The notes under the pieces: model-generated | The model's input: the letters and a program-made list of their open reading frames with translations, nothing else | Database searches by the model: none | Told to the model about the DNA's origin: nothing | Shown here: piece by piece, positions 7,588 through 16,674 of the stretch | How the letters are laid out: each line of letters opens with the position of its first letter | How positions within the stretch are numbered: the first letter of the stretch is position 1 | NCBI RefSeq assembly: GCF_003390915.1 | Contig: NZ_QMEM01000001.1 | Span: 744,001-808,000, forward strand | Direction: 5' to 3' | Origin: Lewinella sp. IMCC34183 | GTDB taxonomy: Bacteria; Bacteroidota; Bacteroidia; Chitinophagales; Saprospiraceae | DNA: 64,000 bases | Position numbers and translations under genes: made by a program

Positions 7588-8631
7588 TCAGTTCATACCA
7601 ACTCCCTTGATCCCACCCCGCAAGCTCACTACCTCCACCGCAGGTCGTTCCTTCTTGATCTGTGCGGCCAGGACCAGACTGAGCTTTCCGGAATTGCAGT
7701 AAAGGAGATAGCGTTTGTCGTCCTCCATTTCCCGCAGACACTGCCCCAGGGGGTTCCGCTGGTCGAGCCGTCGTACACCTGTGGGCAGCTCCGGTTCGCG
7801 TGCGTTGGAAAGCATGCTGTAGACCGCATCGTAGCCGGGTGGCGTAAGCGTGTCCGCGACAACTTCAAGTGCATCGCGGTCAACCTCGGGACAGGTGGCC
7901 GACCAGGGCGCCGGGATGGGATCGAAGTACGTCTTCCTGAGCTTCACACGGTGCTGACTGTTGTCGAGTGCCTGGTAGGTAAGTAGCCGGTCTACCGGTG
8001 GATCGCCAATGCCGAGCAGGTAGCAGAGGGCGGCGTTGGCCTGCAACAGCGCCACGATGCCGACGGCAGTGGGCAGCACGCCGGCCGTGGCGCAGTCGGG
8101 CAAGCTGGGATCCGGTGCAGGATAGACATCGCGCAGGTTGATGCCCCCCGGCCGGTTTTCGAAGAGGGCTACGTAGCCGCCGAAGCCCTGGGCCGCTGCG
8201 TAGACCAACGGAATACCCAGCTTCACGCAGGCGTCGCTGATGAGGTGCTTGGTGCGGGCGTCGTCGGTGCCGTCGAGGACGAGGGTAGCCCCGGTAAGGA
8301 GGACGCGTGCGTTGTCCGGAGTCAGCGCCTTGGGGACGGTGGAGACCTTTACGTCCGGATTGAGGCGCGAGAGGTGGCGGGCCAACTGCTGCACCTTTGT
8401 TCCGTCCGCGTCTGCATCGTAGAAGGGCTGCCGGTGCAGGTTAGTGGTCTCCGGACGGTCACCGTCGACCAGGCGAAGCGCCCCTATTCCGGCACCGGCC
8501 AGATAGGCAGCGGCGGGGCTACCGAGTCCGCCACAGCCAACAATGACCACTCTGGCTTTAGCCAGTTTTTGCTGTCCGTCCGCGCCAATCTCGGGCAAAA
8601 TGGTCTGTCGTGCGTACCTGTGTTCAGCCAT
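7588..8631 (-). CDS. moeB: MoeB/ThiF-family adenylyltransferase with C-terminal rhodanese domain
   Basis: 347 residues. The N-terminal E1-like domain has the nucleotide loop GCGGLG (32-37), DGD at 57-59, the TNLHRQ motif (63-68), GTDD (121-124) and the conserved Cys180 in PDCATAGVLP. The C-terminal domain (about 265-347) is a short rhodanese with the active-site loop YCNSGKLS (Cys312). Such fusions adenylate the C-terminal glycine of MoaD or ThiS and can supply sulfur. Unlike E. coli MoeB the two zinc-binding CxxC pairs are absent (DVYPAP and CPEV at those places, leaving only Cys247). It overlaps moaC by 8 bp and is last in a valS-moaA-moaC-moeB series, pointing to molybdenum cofactor synthesis. 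A ThiF role in thiamine cannot be excluded. Confidence 0.88.
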   Translation of the reverse strand: MAEHRYARQTILPEIGADGQQKLAKARVVIVGCGGLGSPAAAYLAGAGIGALRLVDGDRPETTNLHRQPFYDADADGTKVQQLARHLSRLNPDVKVSTVPKALTPDNARVLLTGATLVLDGTDDARTKHLISDACVKLGIPLVYAAAQGFGGYVALFENRPGGINLRDVYPAPDPSLPDCATAGVLPTAVGIVALLQANAALCYLLGIGDPPVDRLLTYQALDNSQHRVKLRKTYFDPIPAPWSATCPEVDRDALEVVADTLTPPGYDAVYSMLSNAREPELPTGVRRLDQRNPLGQCLREMEDDKRYLLYCNSGKLSLVLAAQIKKERPAVEVVSLRGGIKGVGMN

Positions 8632-9097
8632 GATCGAAGTCGCTTTTACCCCCCCGCTTGCTGACTAGGCCCAGTTCCCGGACGGTGATGCCGTGCGACA
8701 TCGCCTTGCACATGTCGTAGACCGTCAGTGCCGCCACGGAGGCTCCGTGTAGTGCTTCCATCTCTACACCGGTCTTGCCTTCGGTCTTTACCGTGCAGCG
8801 TACTTCCAGGGTGGTGTCGTCCAGTTCCTCAACGGTGAGCTGTACGCCGTTGATGGGCAATGGGTGACAGAGGGGAATGACGGACCAGGTTTGCTTGACG
8901 GCCATCGTACCGGCTACGATGGCGGTTTGGACTATCGATCCCTTGCCGGTGGTGAATCCCGACTTGCGGAGTTCGGTCATGATTTCACCGCCCAGGACAA
9001 CGGTAGCCCGCGCGGTGGCTACGCGTTTGGTGACGGACTTGTCGCCGACGTCGACCATGGACGGCCGACCCGAATCGTCAAGGTGGGTAAAGGGCAT
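8624..9097 (-). CDS. moaC: Cyclic pyranopterin monophosphate synthase MoaC
   Basis: 157 residues, the normal MoaC length. With MoaA it converts GTP to cyclic pyranopterin monophosphate, the first step of molybdenum cofactor synthesis. Family motifs are clear: FTHLDDSGRPSMVDVGDKSV at the start, KGSIVQTAIVAGTMAVKQT, the CHPLPI motif, and GVEMEALHGASVAALTVYDM followed by CKA, with a typical end (LVSKRGGKSDF). The ATG at 9097 is preferred to upstream in-frame codons, which would run into moaA. It sits 14 nt after moaA and overlaps moeB, so translation is probably coupled. Confidence 0.96.
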   Translation of the reverse strand: MPFTHLDDSGRPSMVDVGDKSVTKRVATARATVVLGGEIMTELRKSGFTTGKGSIVQTAIVAGTMAVKQTWSVIPLCHPLPINGVQLTVEELDDTTLEVRCTVKTEGKTGVEMEALHGASVAALTVYDMCKAMSHGITVRELGLVSKRGGKSDFDHG

Positions 9098-9111
9098 GGT
9101 AGTGGTTTTTA

Positions 9112-10086
9112 TTAGCCGCCGATGCTGGTCATGCTGGCGAAGATATTTCCCTGTTGCTCCGCCCGTTCGGTATCGTGACCGGTGGCGTGCTTCCCCCACA
9201 CGAAGGCCTGGACAAGCTCGGCGAGTTCGTCCCGTCCTATACCGGCGCGGAGTAGCGGGAGCAGCTCTAGTCCCTTGGTCGAATACAGGCAGTTGAGCAT
9301 CGTCCCCTTAGGCGTCACCCGCAGGCGGTCACAGGAACCGCAGAGGCTACGGCTGTAGGCGGGTATGATACCGACGTGGCCCGCGTAGCCGGGCACGCGA
9401 AAGTTGACGGAGCTACCGCCCGCGTCGCCGACCCGTTCGAGGTCGGGGTATGCGGCCTGAATCCGGGCCAGCATATCGGCGTAGGATAGAAAGACGTCGT
9501 GGTTGCCGTCGTCATCGTTGAAAGGCATGGCCTCAATGAACCTTACCCCTACCCTGTTCTCCCGGGTAAGCTCAACGAAATCCAGCAGTTCGTCGTCGTT
9601 TACGCCGCGCATCACTACCGCGTTGATCTTTACCGGATACCCCCGGTGGAGCATCTCCTCCAGGGCCAGGCGCGTCTCGGCGAAATTGTCGCGGCGGGTG
9701 ATCCGGTGGAAGCGCTCCGGACGCAGGGTGTCCAGGCTCAGGTTGTAGTGACGCAACCCGCTTGCCTCCAGCTCGTCGATGTACTTCGGCAAGAGAACCC
9801 CGTTGGTGGTCATGGCCAAGCGGGGAAAGATATCGGCCAGTCCGCGGACCAGCACGGGTAGGTCGCGGCGGACGAGGGGCTCGCCGCCGGTCAGGCGCAC
9901 CTTGGTGACGCCGAGCTCGCCGAGTACGCTGCAGAGGTAAAGGATCTCGTCGTAGTCCAGCAGGGCTCCCTTCGGGGCGAAGTCGATGCCTTCTTCCGGC
10001 ATGCAGTAGCGACACCGCAGGTTACAACGGTCGGTTACCGCCAGGCGGAGGTAGGTGAGTTGCCGGCCGTGTTGGTCTTGGAGCAT
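9112..10086 (-). CDS. moaA: GTP 3',8-cyclase MoaA
   Basis: 324 residues from the ATG at 10086 (MLQDQHGRQLTYLRLAVTD). A radical-SAM enzyme that cyclises GTP with MoaC. The SAM cluster motif is CNLRCRYC (Cys21, 25 and 28) and the second, substrate-binding 4Fe-4S cluster motif is CGSCDRLRVTPKGTMLNC (Cx2Cx13C) near the C-terminus. LTGGEPLVRRDL is the GGE motif, and the protein ends in the Gly-Gly tail required for activity in characterised MoaA. A second ATG at 10101 would add five residues. It lies 82 bp downstream of valS; a poor -7-like sequence (TACCATTT) directly precedes the start. Confidence 0.96.
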   Translation of the reverse strand: MLQDQHGRQLTYLRLAVTDRCNLRCRYCMPEEGIDFAPKGALLDYDEILYLCSVLGELGVTKVRLTGGEPLVRRDLPVLVRGLADIFPRLAMTTNGVLLPKYIDELEASGLRHYNLSLDTLRPERFHRITRRDNFAETRLALEEMLHRGYPVKINAVVMRGVNDDELLDFVELTRENRVGVRFIEAMPFNDDDGNHDVFLSYADMLARIQAAYPDLERVGDAGGSSVNFRVPGYAGHVGIIPAYSRSLCGSCDRLRVTPKGTMLNCLYSTKGLELLPLLRAGIGRDELAELVQAFVWGKHATGHDTERAEQQGNIFASMTSIGG

Positions 10087-10121
10087 GTATAAATGGTACA
10101 CCTGGCGGACGGCGTTGTTTC

Positions 10122-10162
10122 GCGGTCGGAGACCGCAGCGTACTTCTGCTGCCGGAGGCAGC
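10122..10162. repeat. Two small hairpins with GGA loops
   Basis: In the gap between valS and moaA, two perfect 6-bp hairpins with three-base loops lie in tandem: GCGGTC-GGA-GACCGC (10122-10136) and GCTGCC-GGA-GGCAGC (10148-10162). They share the loop and architecture, but not the stem sequence, with the repeat elements at 16675-17446 and 46789-47333. They could act as an attenuator, an RNA stability element or REP-like repeats. Confidence 0.6.
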
Positions 10163-10168
10163 GTTGTA

Positions 10169-12859
10169 CTAGAGCATCTTTTCGAGGTTGGCGATCTTGG
10201 CCTGGGCGTCGGCCTGCTTCTTGCGCTCCATTTCGACGACGGCCTCGGGGGCGTTGGCGACGAAGCGCTCGTTGGCCAGCTTTTTCTCGATGCCCTTCAG
10301 GAAGCCGCGCAGGCGGGTGAGTTCCTCCTCGGTCTTGGCGCGCTCGGCGGCCAGGTCGACCTCCTCGTTCAGGATGAGGTAGCCGGTGTCGGTACCGATA
10401 AGGAAGGGAAGGCCGTTGCCGGGTGCCGCGTCGGTCAGTTCTACGGAACCCAGATTGGCTGACTTTTTCAGGAATCCCACCGCACCCGCGTCCGCGCCCA
10501 GCAGTCGCTCGGCATCCGCGCCGCGCTTGACGGCCAATTGCAGCGTTTCGCCCTGCGAGATGCCCCGCTGGTTGCGCAGGTCGCGCACGTGGCTGACCGT
10601 GTCCTGCAGCAGGTCGAAATCGCGCAGCAGCTGCCGGTCGTACTCGCCGGCGACGGGCCAGGTACTCACGATGCAGTCCTGCCCCTCCTTGCGGTCGCGC
10701 AGCTGGTGCCAGACCTCCTCGGTGATGAAGGGCATGAAGGGGTGCAGCAGCGTCATCATCCGCTCGAATACGGAAATGGCGGCGTCGTAGGAGGTCCGGC
10801 TGATCACGCCGTCGGCGGGCTTGATAGCCTCGAGGTACCAGCTGCAGAAGTCGCTCCAGATGAGGCGGTACAGGGTGACCATGGCCTCGCTGAGGCGGTA
10901 CTCGGCGATGAGGCGGTCCACTTCGCGGATGGTCTCGTTGAGCTTGGCCTCGATCCACCGGGTCGCCAGGGCGGCGGCGGGTTCGGGCGCGCGGTCGGCG
11001 ACCTCGAAGCTCTGGATCAGGCGGTTGGCGTTGAAGATCTTGTTGCAGAACTTGCGGCCCTGCTCGCAAAGCTGGCTCTCGTTGAGCACCTCGCCGTCCT
11101 GCAGGGGGGCATCGAAGATGATGTCGTTGCCGGCCGCGGCGCTGGAGAGCATGCCGTAGCGGACGCCATCGGCCCCGTAGGTACGCAGGAGCTCGAGGGC
11201 ATCGGGACTGTTGCCCAGCGACTTCGACATCTTGCGACGCTTCTCGTCGCGCACCATGCCCGTGAAGTAGACGTCGCGGAAGGGCTGACGGCCGTTCTCG
11301 GTGACGAACTCCTCGCCGAGCAGGTCCTCGCTGAACTCGTAGCCGGCCATGATCATGCGCGCCACCCAGAAGAACATGATGTCCCATCCGGTGACCAGGT
11401 CGTTCGTGGGATAGTAGTAGGCTAGCTCGGTCTTGTCCTCGCCGAAGCCGTCAAAGACCGACATCGGCCAGAGCCAGCTGGAGAACCAGGTGTCCAGCAC
11501 GTCCTCATCCTGCAGCAGGTCGTCCATCGTAAGGCCAGGGTGATGGTGACGGGCTTCCGCCAAGGCCTCCTCGGCCGTTTCGGCCACGTACACCTCGTCG
11601 CCGTGGTACCAGGCGGGAATACGCTGCCCCCACCAGAGCTGACGGCTCACGCACCAGTCGCGGACGTTCTCCTCGTTCAGCCACGAGCGGTACATATTGA
11701 CCATGCTCTCGGGGTGGAAGGTGACCTCCCCGGATTCCACGGCTTCCAGGGCGGTGGCGGCGGTGTCGCGCATCTTCATGAACCACTGCAGCGTGAGGCG
11801 GGGCTCCACGACGGCGTTGGTCCGCTCGCTGCGCCCGACGCTGGTGCGGTACTGCTCGATCTTGACGAGGTCGCCGCGCTCCTTCAACAGCTTGATGATC
11901 TCTATCCGGGCCTCGGCGCGATCAAGGCCGACCGCGAACTGGGCTCGCTCGTTCATCGTGCCGTCGGCGTTGATGGTGTCGATCACTTCCAATCCGTACT
12001 TCTCGCCGAGGGCGTAGTCGTTGGGGTCGTGGGCGGGGGTGATCTTCAGCGCCCCGGTACCGAACTCCGGGTCGACGTAGTCGTCGGGGATGACGGGTAC
12101 CACGCGGTCCACCAGTGGTACGATCACCTTGCGGCCGTGGAAGGAGGTGTAGCGCTCGTCGTCCGGGTGCACGGCAATGGCGGTATCGGCCATGATCGTC
12201 TCCGGGCGACTGGTGGCGATGGTAATGTAGGTGTCGTCGGTGCCCTCCATTCGGTAGCGGACGTGGTAAAGGTTGCCGTTTTCTTCGGTGTGGATGACCT
12301 CCTCGTTGCTGAGGACGGTCTGGGCCTCGGGGTCCCAGTTGGTCATGCGCTTGGCGCGGTAGAGCTTATCTCGCTTGTAGAGCATGACGAAGACCTTGAT
12401 GACGGCCCCATAAAGTTTTGGCTCCATGGTAAAGCGGGTCCGCTCCCAGTCGCAGCTGGCGCCCAGCAACTGGAGCTGCTGCAGAATAATCCCGCCGAAC
12501 TCGTCCTTCCAGGCAAAGGCGTGCTTGAGAAATTCCTCGCGGCCGATGTCCGATTTCTTAACTCCCTGCTCACGGAGCCGCTTGACGACCTTGGCCTCAG
12601 TGGCGATGCTGGCGTGGTCGGTACCGGGTACCCAGCAGGCGTTTTTGCCGTCGAGGCGGGCCTTGCGGATGAGGATGTCCTGTACCGTATTGTTGAGCAT
12701 ATGCCCCATGTGGAGGACGCCCGTCACGTTGGGTGGCGGGATCACGATGGTGTAGGGCTCCCGCTCGTCGGGTACGCTACGGAAGTAGTCGTGCTCCATC
12801 CAGTGGGCATACCATTTCTTTTCTACCTGGCTGCTGTCGTAGGTGGCTTTGGCGGACAT
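10169..12859 (-). CDS. valS: Valyl-tRNA synthetase
   Basis: 896 residues. Class I synthetase charging tRNA-Val. The HIGH-type motif is in PPPNVTGVLHMGHMLNNTV near the N-terminus and the KMSKS loop is KMSKSLGNSPD. Between them lies the CP1 editing domain (TSRPETIMADTAIAVHPDDE). The anticodon-binding region and a C-terminal coiled coil (ERAKTEEELTRLRGFLKGIE onward to the end) complete the protein, as in standard ValS. The ATG at 12859 (MSAKATYDSSQVEKKWY) is chosen over one eleven codons earlier; a box TATCTTCG on the minus strand (12887-12880) ends 20 nt before it. Confidence 0.97.
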   Translation of the reverse strand: MSAKATYDSSQVEKKWYAHWMEHDYFRSVPDEREPYTIVIPPPNVTGVLHMGHMLNNTVQDILIRKARLDGKNACWVPGTDHASIATEAKVVKRLREQGVKKSDIGREEFLKHAFAWKDEFGGIILQQLQLLGASCDWERTRFTMEPKLYGAVIKVFVMLYKRDKLYRAKRMTNWDPEAQTVLSNEEVIHTEENGNLYHVRYRMEGTDDTYITIATSRPETIMADTAIAVHPDDERYTSFHGRKVIVPLVDRVVPVIPDDYVDPEFGTGALKITPAHDPNDYALGEKYGLEVIDTINADGTMNERAQFAVGLDRAEARIEIIKLLKERGDLVKIEQYRTSVGRSERTNAVVEPRLTLQWFMKMRDTAATALEAVESGEVTFHPESMVNMYRSWLNEENVRDWCVSRQLWWGQRIPAWYHGDEVYVAETAEEALAEARHHHPGLTMDDLLQDEDVLDTWFSSWLWPMSVFDGFGEDKTELAYYYPTNDLVTGWDIMFFWVARMIMAGYEFSEDLLGEEFVTENGRQPFRDVYFTGMVRDEKRRKMSKSLGNSPDALELLRTYGADGVRYGMLSSAAAGNDIIFDAPLQDGEVLNESQLCEQGRKFCNKIFNANRLIQSFEVADRAPEPAAALATRWIEAKLNETIREVDRLIAEYRLSEAMVTLYRLIWSDFCSWYLEAIKPADGVISRTSYDAAISVFERMMTLLHPFMPFITEEVWHQLRDRKEGQDCIVSTWPVAGEYDRQLLRDFDLLQDTVSHVRDLRNQRGISQGETLQLAVKRGADAERLLGADAGAVGFLKKSANLGSVELTDAAPGNGLPFLIGTDTGYLILNEEVDLAAERAKTEEELTRLRGFLKGIEKKLANERFVANAPEAVVEMERKKQADAQAKIANLEKML

Positions 12860-13000
12860 GGGTCGTGGCTTTGGGAGGGCGAAGATAGGCACCGGCGGAA
12901 GGACTGAATTGGTGAGGGACCGAATTGCCGAATTCGGCCCGCCCCCGCGGAGTAGCCCTCCCTTCCCCGGGCCACCCGGTCAATCCTAATGGGCAACGCC

Positions 13001-13696
13001 TCAGAAAGCACGACTGAGCAATACGGACAAGACCGGCCGCCGCAACGCCGCGGTATCGTAGTCAGCGTCCGTCCGGGTAAAGCATGGCGGCAGCAACGGA
13101 CAAATGACGTAATCGTAGGTAAAGCTCACCCGCGGAGCCACCACGGCAACGTCCAGCATCACCCCCGCCGACCACGGTCCGGTGATGCGCCGGCTGATGC
13201 CCGTCCGCGCGCCCAGCGTGAAACGGCGGTCGAAGTCGGCGGAGTACTCTCGGGCGAAGTACTCGGCATGTTCCTGCTCCGCGCTGACCGCAACGCCGCC
13301 GGCCACTACGTACGCGGGCAGCAGGGCGGCACGCAGGCGGAAATCGCCCAGCCGGTACCCGGCGGAAAGGCTCAGCCCGGCGAGTAGTGGGTCTGCCGCG
13401 AAGCGCACGTTTCCGCGCGGCATCACCCCGTCTACGATTTTCAGGATGCCGGGACCTTCGGTATCGATTACGTCGGTGGTCATGCGGCTAAGGCCCGCCC
13501 CCGCCGCGAAGGACCAGCGGCCCGTGGAGGCTACGGTCCGCTCGAGCAAAAGCCCGTAGCTGGCGGTATGCTCCAGGTTGGCGGATGCCCCGATAGCCCG
13601 GCCATATACCAGGTGGGCCGTCCAACTCCCTTGCTGCGCGTAGCAGGACAAGGAGGGGGCCAGCAAAGCGAGAACAAGCAGGATGCGAAGCAGCAT
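13001..13696 (-). CDS. Outer-membrane beta-barrel-like protein, hypothetical
   Basis: 231 residues. A clear signal peptide (about 1-20, MLLRILLVLALLAPSLSCYA with cleavage before QQG) is followed by alternating amphipathic strands (SYGLLLERTV, WSFAAGAGLSRM, LLAGLSLSAGYRLGDFRLRA) and a C-terminal phenylalanine (LSVLLSRAF), a pattern of small outer-membrane barrels. No enzyme motif is seen and the family is not recognised. A pair of cysteines lies in CPLLPPC near the end. It stands between valS and a trans-sulfuration enzyme without evident functional link. Confidence 0.7.
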   Translation of the reverse strand: MLLRILLVLALLAPSLSCYAQQGSWTAHLVYGRAIGASANLEHTASYGLLLERTVASTGRWSFAAGAGLSRMTTDVIDTEGPGILKIVDGVMPRGNVRFAADPLLAGLSLSAGYRLGDFRLRAALLPAYVVAGGVAVSAEQEHAEYFAREYSADFDRRFTLGARTGISRRITGPWSAGVMLDVAVVAPRVSFTYDYVICPLLPPCFTRTDADYDTAALRRPVLSVLLSRAF

Positions 13697-13763
13697 GGCG
13701 TGGATTTCCCTGTAGACGGCGGCTGCCGGGTCTGCCGTTGGTGCATAACCCCCACACCCCGAG

Positions 13764-14957
13764 CTATTTTTTGCCGCCTCCGATGGCCTGGTCGATATCG
13801 TCCACGATATCCTCGATGTCCTCGATCCCGATGCTCAGCCGCACCAGTCCGTCCGTGATGCCATTGGCCAGCCGCACTTCGCGGTCGATGGACCGGTGAC
13901 TCATGGTGGCGGGGTGCAGGACGAGCGTATCCACGTCACCGAGGGTCGGGGTCAGGGTGCAGAACTTCAGCCGGTTCATGAAGGCCTTGGCCGCCTCGAG
14001 CCCCCCTTTCAGTTCAAAGCTCAGCATGCCGCCGTGCAGCTTCATCTGCCGGTCGATCGTGCCGCAGTCGGGGTGGGTGGGGATCCCCGGGTAATTGACG
14101 GTCACCACCTCCGGGTGGCGGAGCAGGAAGTCGCAGACCTGCTGGGCGTTGCTGGAGTGCCGCTCCATGCGCAGGGCCAGGGTCTTCAGGCCGTTGAGCA
14201 CGAGCCAGGCGTCCCAGGGGTTGCCCGTACCGCCGTAGAGCCGGTAATTGGGTACGAACACCTCGTCCATCAACTGCTTGTCCTTGCACACGATGGCGCC
14301 AGCGACCCCCGTGCCGTGGCCGTTGAGGTACTTAGTGGTACTGTGCAGCACCACGTCGGCCCCGAGCAGCAGGGGTTGCTGCCCGATCGGGGTGGCGAAG
14401 GTGTTGTCGACCACGAGTCGCGCCCCGTAATGATGGACCAGGTCGGCCAGGTAGGCCAGGTCGGTACAGCGCAGAGTGGGGTTGCTGGGCGTTTCGACGT
14501 AGACGATGCTGAGATCGGAGTGTTCCGCGAGGCGGTCCTCCAGCCGCTCACTGTCGCGCAGGTCGGCCGTGATCCGGCGTACGCCGTGCGGGGCCAGGTC
14601 GTCGATGAGCGCGCTCGTGCCGCCGTAGAGATCCCCCTGGGTGAGTATGACGTGGCCCGGGCGGCAGAGTCCCGTAAGCACCGTAGCGATGGCGGCCATA
14701 CCGCTGGCGCAGAAGAGGCCGTACACCTCGCCTTCGCCGCCGTAATTCTCGAGGGCCGCGATCTTGGCGGCGGCGGCGTCGACGGTCGGGTTGCCGAACC
14801 GGCCGTAGATATGTCCTTTCTCCACCCCGTCGAAAATATCCATGCCCTGCTCGATGGAATCGAATACGAAGCTAGAGGCGGCAACGAGGGGAACCTGGTG
14901 GGGCGGGTTATAATTCATAAGCTGCGGATCCCGTGCAGCTAGGCTGGCTAATTTCAT
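13764..14957 (-). CDS. Trans-sulfuration PLP enzyme (cystathionine gamma-synthase / methionine gamma-lyase family)
   Basis: 397 residues, Cys/Met-metabolism PLP family. The PLP lysine is Lys209 in [16 protein letters not shown]. The YGRFGNPT motif (Tyr51, Arg53) supplies phosphate contacts to the neighbouring subunit and Tyr111 in GDLYGGT stacks on the cofactor. VETPSNPTL and VVDNTFATP are also family standard. The subfamily (MetB, MetC, MetZ or methionine gamma-lyase) cannot be settled from motifs. It is divergent from the pseudouridine synthase gene; the 158-bp gap shows no clear box on this strand. Cytosolic, tetrameric in relatives. Confidence 0.9.
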   Translation of the reverse strand: MKLASLAARDPQLMNYNPPHQVPLVAASSFVFDSIEQGMDIFDGVEKGHIYGRFGNPTVDAAAAKIAALENYGGEGEVYGLFCASGMAAIATVLTGLCRPGHVILTQGDLYGGTSALIDDLAPHGVRRITADLRDSERLEDRLAEHSDLSIVYVETPSNPTLRCTDLAYLADLVHHYGARLVVDNTFATPIGQQPLLLGADVVLHSTTKYLNGHGTGVAGAIVCKDKQLMDEVFVPNYRLYGGTGNPWDAWLVLNGLKTLALRMERHSSNAQQVCDFLLRHPEVVTVNYPGIPTHPDCGTIDRQMKLHGGMLSFELKGGLEAAKAFMNRLKFCTLTPTLGDVDTLVLHPATMSHRSIDREVRLANGITDGLVRLSIGIEDIEDIVDDIDQAIGGGKK

Positions 14958-15103
14958 ATCGTAGGGGGCGTGGCCGTGGCGGGCCCGTTAAGTAAGTTGG
15001 TACCCGCACAACGGACGGGAACATAGATAACGTCGTGGACGGGCACAATATACTGTTCCGGTTCCCGCGCCGCCGGAATTAATCGGAACCGCTTCGGCCG
15101 GAG

Positions 15104-15111
15104 TACCTTTG
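15104..15111 (+). promoter_or_regulatory. -7 box TACCTTTG, 4 nt before the rluD-like start
   Basis: A perfect TAnnTTTG Bacteroidota -7 element. Only four bases separate it from the ATG at 15116, so transcription should begin at or within a few bases of the start codon and give a leaderless mRNA. No good -33 TTG is seen. Confidence 0.65.
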
Positions 15112-15115
15112 CGGG

Positions 15116-16171
15116 ATGGAAGACGAAGCCGACAGCGAGGACCTTTTCGACGTCCAGGAGATCCTGGTCGACCCCAAGCAGTCACCCGTACGCATCGATA
15201 AGTTCGTTACCGACAAGCTGCCCCGCATCAGCCGCAACCGCGTGCAGAACGGCATCCGCTCCGGCAGCATCCTGGTAGACGGGCGGCCCGTAAAGCCGAA
15301 CCACAAGCTCTCCCCGGGCGAACGCATCACCGTGCTGCTGCCCCGCCACGGCGACCGCGAGGAAGGGCTGCTCGCGGAAGACATTCCCCTCGACATCCGC
15401 TACGAGGATGAGGCCATCCTCATCGTACACAAACCGCCGGGCATGGTCGTGCACCCGGGGGTCGGCAACCCCTCCGGTACGCTGGTCAACGCCCTGGCCC
15501 ACCACCTGCGGGCCCAGGACGACATCCCCGTGCTGCCGGGCAACGACGACGACCGGGTGGGGCTCGTCCACCGCATCGACAAGGACACCTCCGGTCTGCT
15601 GGTGGTAGCCAAGACCGACGCGGCCATGAGCTTCCTGGCCAAGCAATTCTTCGACCACTCCATCGACCGCACCTACCAGGCGCTCGTCTGGGGGGCGCCC
15701 GACCCCGCCGACGGCACGATCGACCGCTACATTGGCCGCCACCCCCGCTTGCGGCAGATCTACACGGTATTCGACGAGGAGGAGGCCGGGAAGCACGCCA
15801 TTACCCACTACCGGACCCTCGAGGACCTCTACTACGTCAGCCTCCTGGAGCTCAAACTGGAAACCGGCCGCACCCACCAGATCCGGGTGCACATGAAGAG
15901 CATCGGCAACCCCGTCTTCCAGGACGAGAAGTACGGTGGCGACCGCATCATGAAGGGCACGGTGTACAGCAAGTTCAAGTCCTTCGTGGAGGGCTGCTTC
16001 GCCCTGTGTCCGCGGCAGGCGCTCCACGCCAAGAGCATCGGCTTCGTGCACCCCACCACCCGCGAATACGTACACTTCGACAGCGACCTGCCCGAGGATA
16101 TGCACGCCGCCCTGGAGCGCTGGCGCACCTACGTCGGTCACCGCCGGCACAACAATACCCTGGAGCAGTGA
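15116..16171 (+). CDS. RluD-family 23S rRNA pseudouridine synthase
   Basis: 351 residues. An S4 RNA-binding domain (about 25-80, RIDKFVTDKLPRISRNRVQN) precedes a RluA/RluD catalytic domain with the signature HRIDKDTSGLLVV, in which Asp155 is the predicted catalytic residue. GRTHQIRVHMKSIGNPVFQD is the second family motif. By architecture it is most like RluD, which modifies helix 69 of 23S rRNA, but other RluA-type targets are possible. The start at 15116 is set by the -7 box immediately upstream. It overlaps the DUF1415 gene by 4 bp. Confidence 0.93.
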   Translation: MEDEADSEDLFDVQEILVDPKQSPVRIDKFVTDKLPRISRNRVQNGIRSGSILVDGRPVKPNHKLSPGERITVLLPRHGDREEGLLAEDIPLDIRYEDEAILIVHKPPGMVVHPGVGNPSGTLVNALAHHLRAQDDIPVLPGNDDDRVGLVHRIDKDTSGLLVVAKTDAAMSFLAKQFFDHSIDRTYQALVWGAPDPADGTIDRYIGRHPRLRQIYTVFDEEEAGKHAITHYRTLEDLYYVSLLELKLETGRTHQIRVHMKSIGNPVFQDEKYGGDRIMKGTVYSKFKSFVEGCFALCPRQALHAKSIGFVHPTTREYVHFDSDLPEDMHAALERWRTYVGHRRHNNTLEQ

Positions 16172-16674
16172 GCCCCGAAGCCGCTACGGAGGCGTGGGTG
16201 ACGGACTTCGTCGTGGCCCTGGGTCTGTGCCCCTTCGCGGCGCGGCCCCTGCGGGCGGGCCAGGTGGCGTTCCTCGCTTGCGGCGAGCCGAACCCCGAAG
16301 ATGCCTTTTACTGGGCGGGCGCGCAGGTGCAGGGTCTGCTGGCTACCCCGGCGACCCGGGTGGATACCGCCCTGCTGATCTTTCCTGCCGGGCTGGATGA
16401 CTTCACCGACTTCCTGGGCTTCGTGGAGGCCATCGAGGATTTCCTCGCCGACTCCGGGGCCGACGCGGCGGTACAACTGGCCCACTTTCACCCCCGCTAC
16501 ACCTTCGCCGATGCCCCCCCGGACGACCCCGCCAACGCCACCAACCGGGCCCCCTACCCTACCGTGCAGTTGCTGCGGGTCGATAGCGTGGCGCGGGCGG
16601 TAGAGCACTATCCCGATCCAAAAGGTATCCCCGTTCGCAGCGCGGCGCTGCTGCGTGAGCCCCCCCCGGGCTGA
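16168..16674 (+). CDS. DUF1415 family protein
   Basis: 168 residues. The GTG start at 16168 overlaps the upstream stop codon in a GTGA arrangement; earlier in-frame codons lie deep inside the pseudouridine synthase gene. The text EAWVTDFVVALGLCPFAARP, LLIFPAGLDDFTDFLGFVE and LAHFHPRYTFADAPPDDPAN followed by RAPYPTVQLLR matches the DUF1415 family, small soluble proteins of unknown function. No signal peptide. Translational coupling to a pseudouridine synthase hints at, but does not show, a role in RNA or translation. The repeat array begins at its stop codon. Confidence 0.87.
   Translation: MSPEAATEAWVTDFVVALGLCPFAARPLRAGQVAFLACGEPNPEDAFYWAGAQVQGLLATPATRVDTALLIFPAGLDDFTDFLGFVEAIEDFLADSGADAAVQLAHFHPRYTFADAPPDDPANATNRAPYPTVQLLRVDSVARAVEHYPDPKGIPVRSAALLREPPPG

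Noticed and set aside
11540-12907. A 455-codon frame antisense to valS
   Set aside because: A shadow of the GC-rich valS gene; valS is complete and motif-rich on the other strand.
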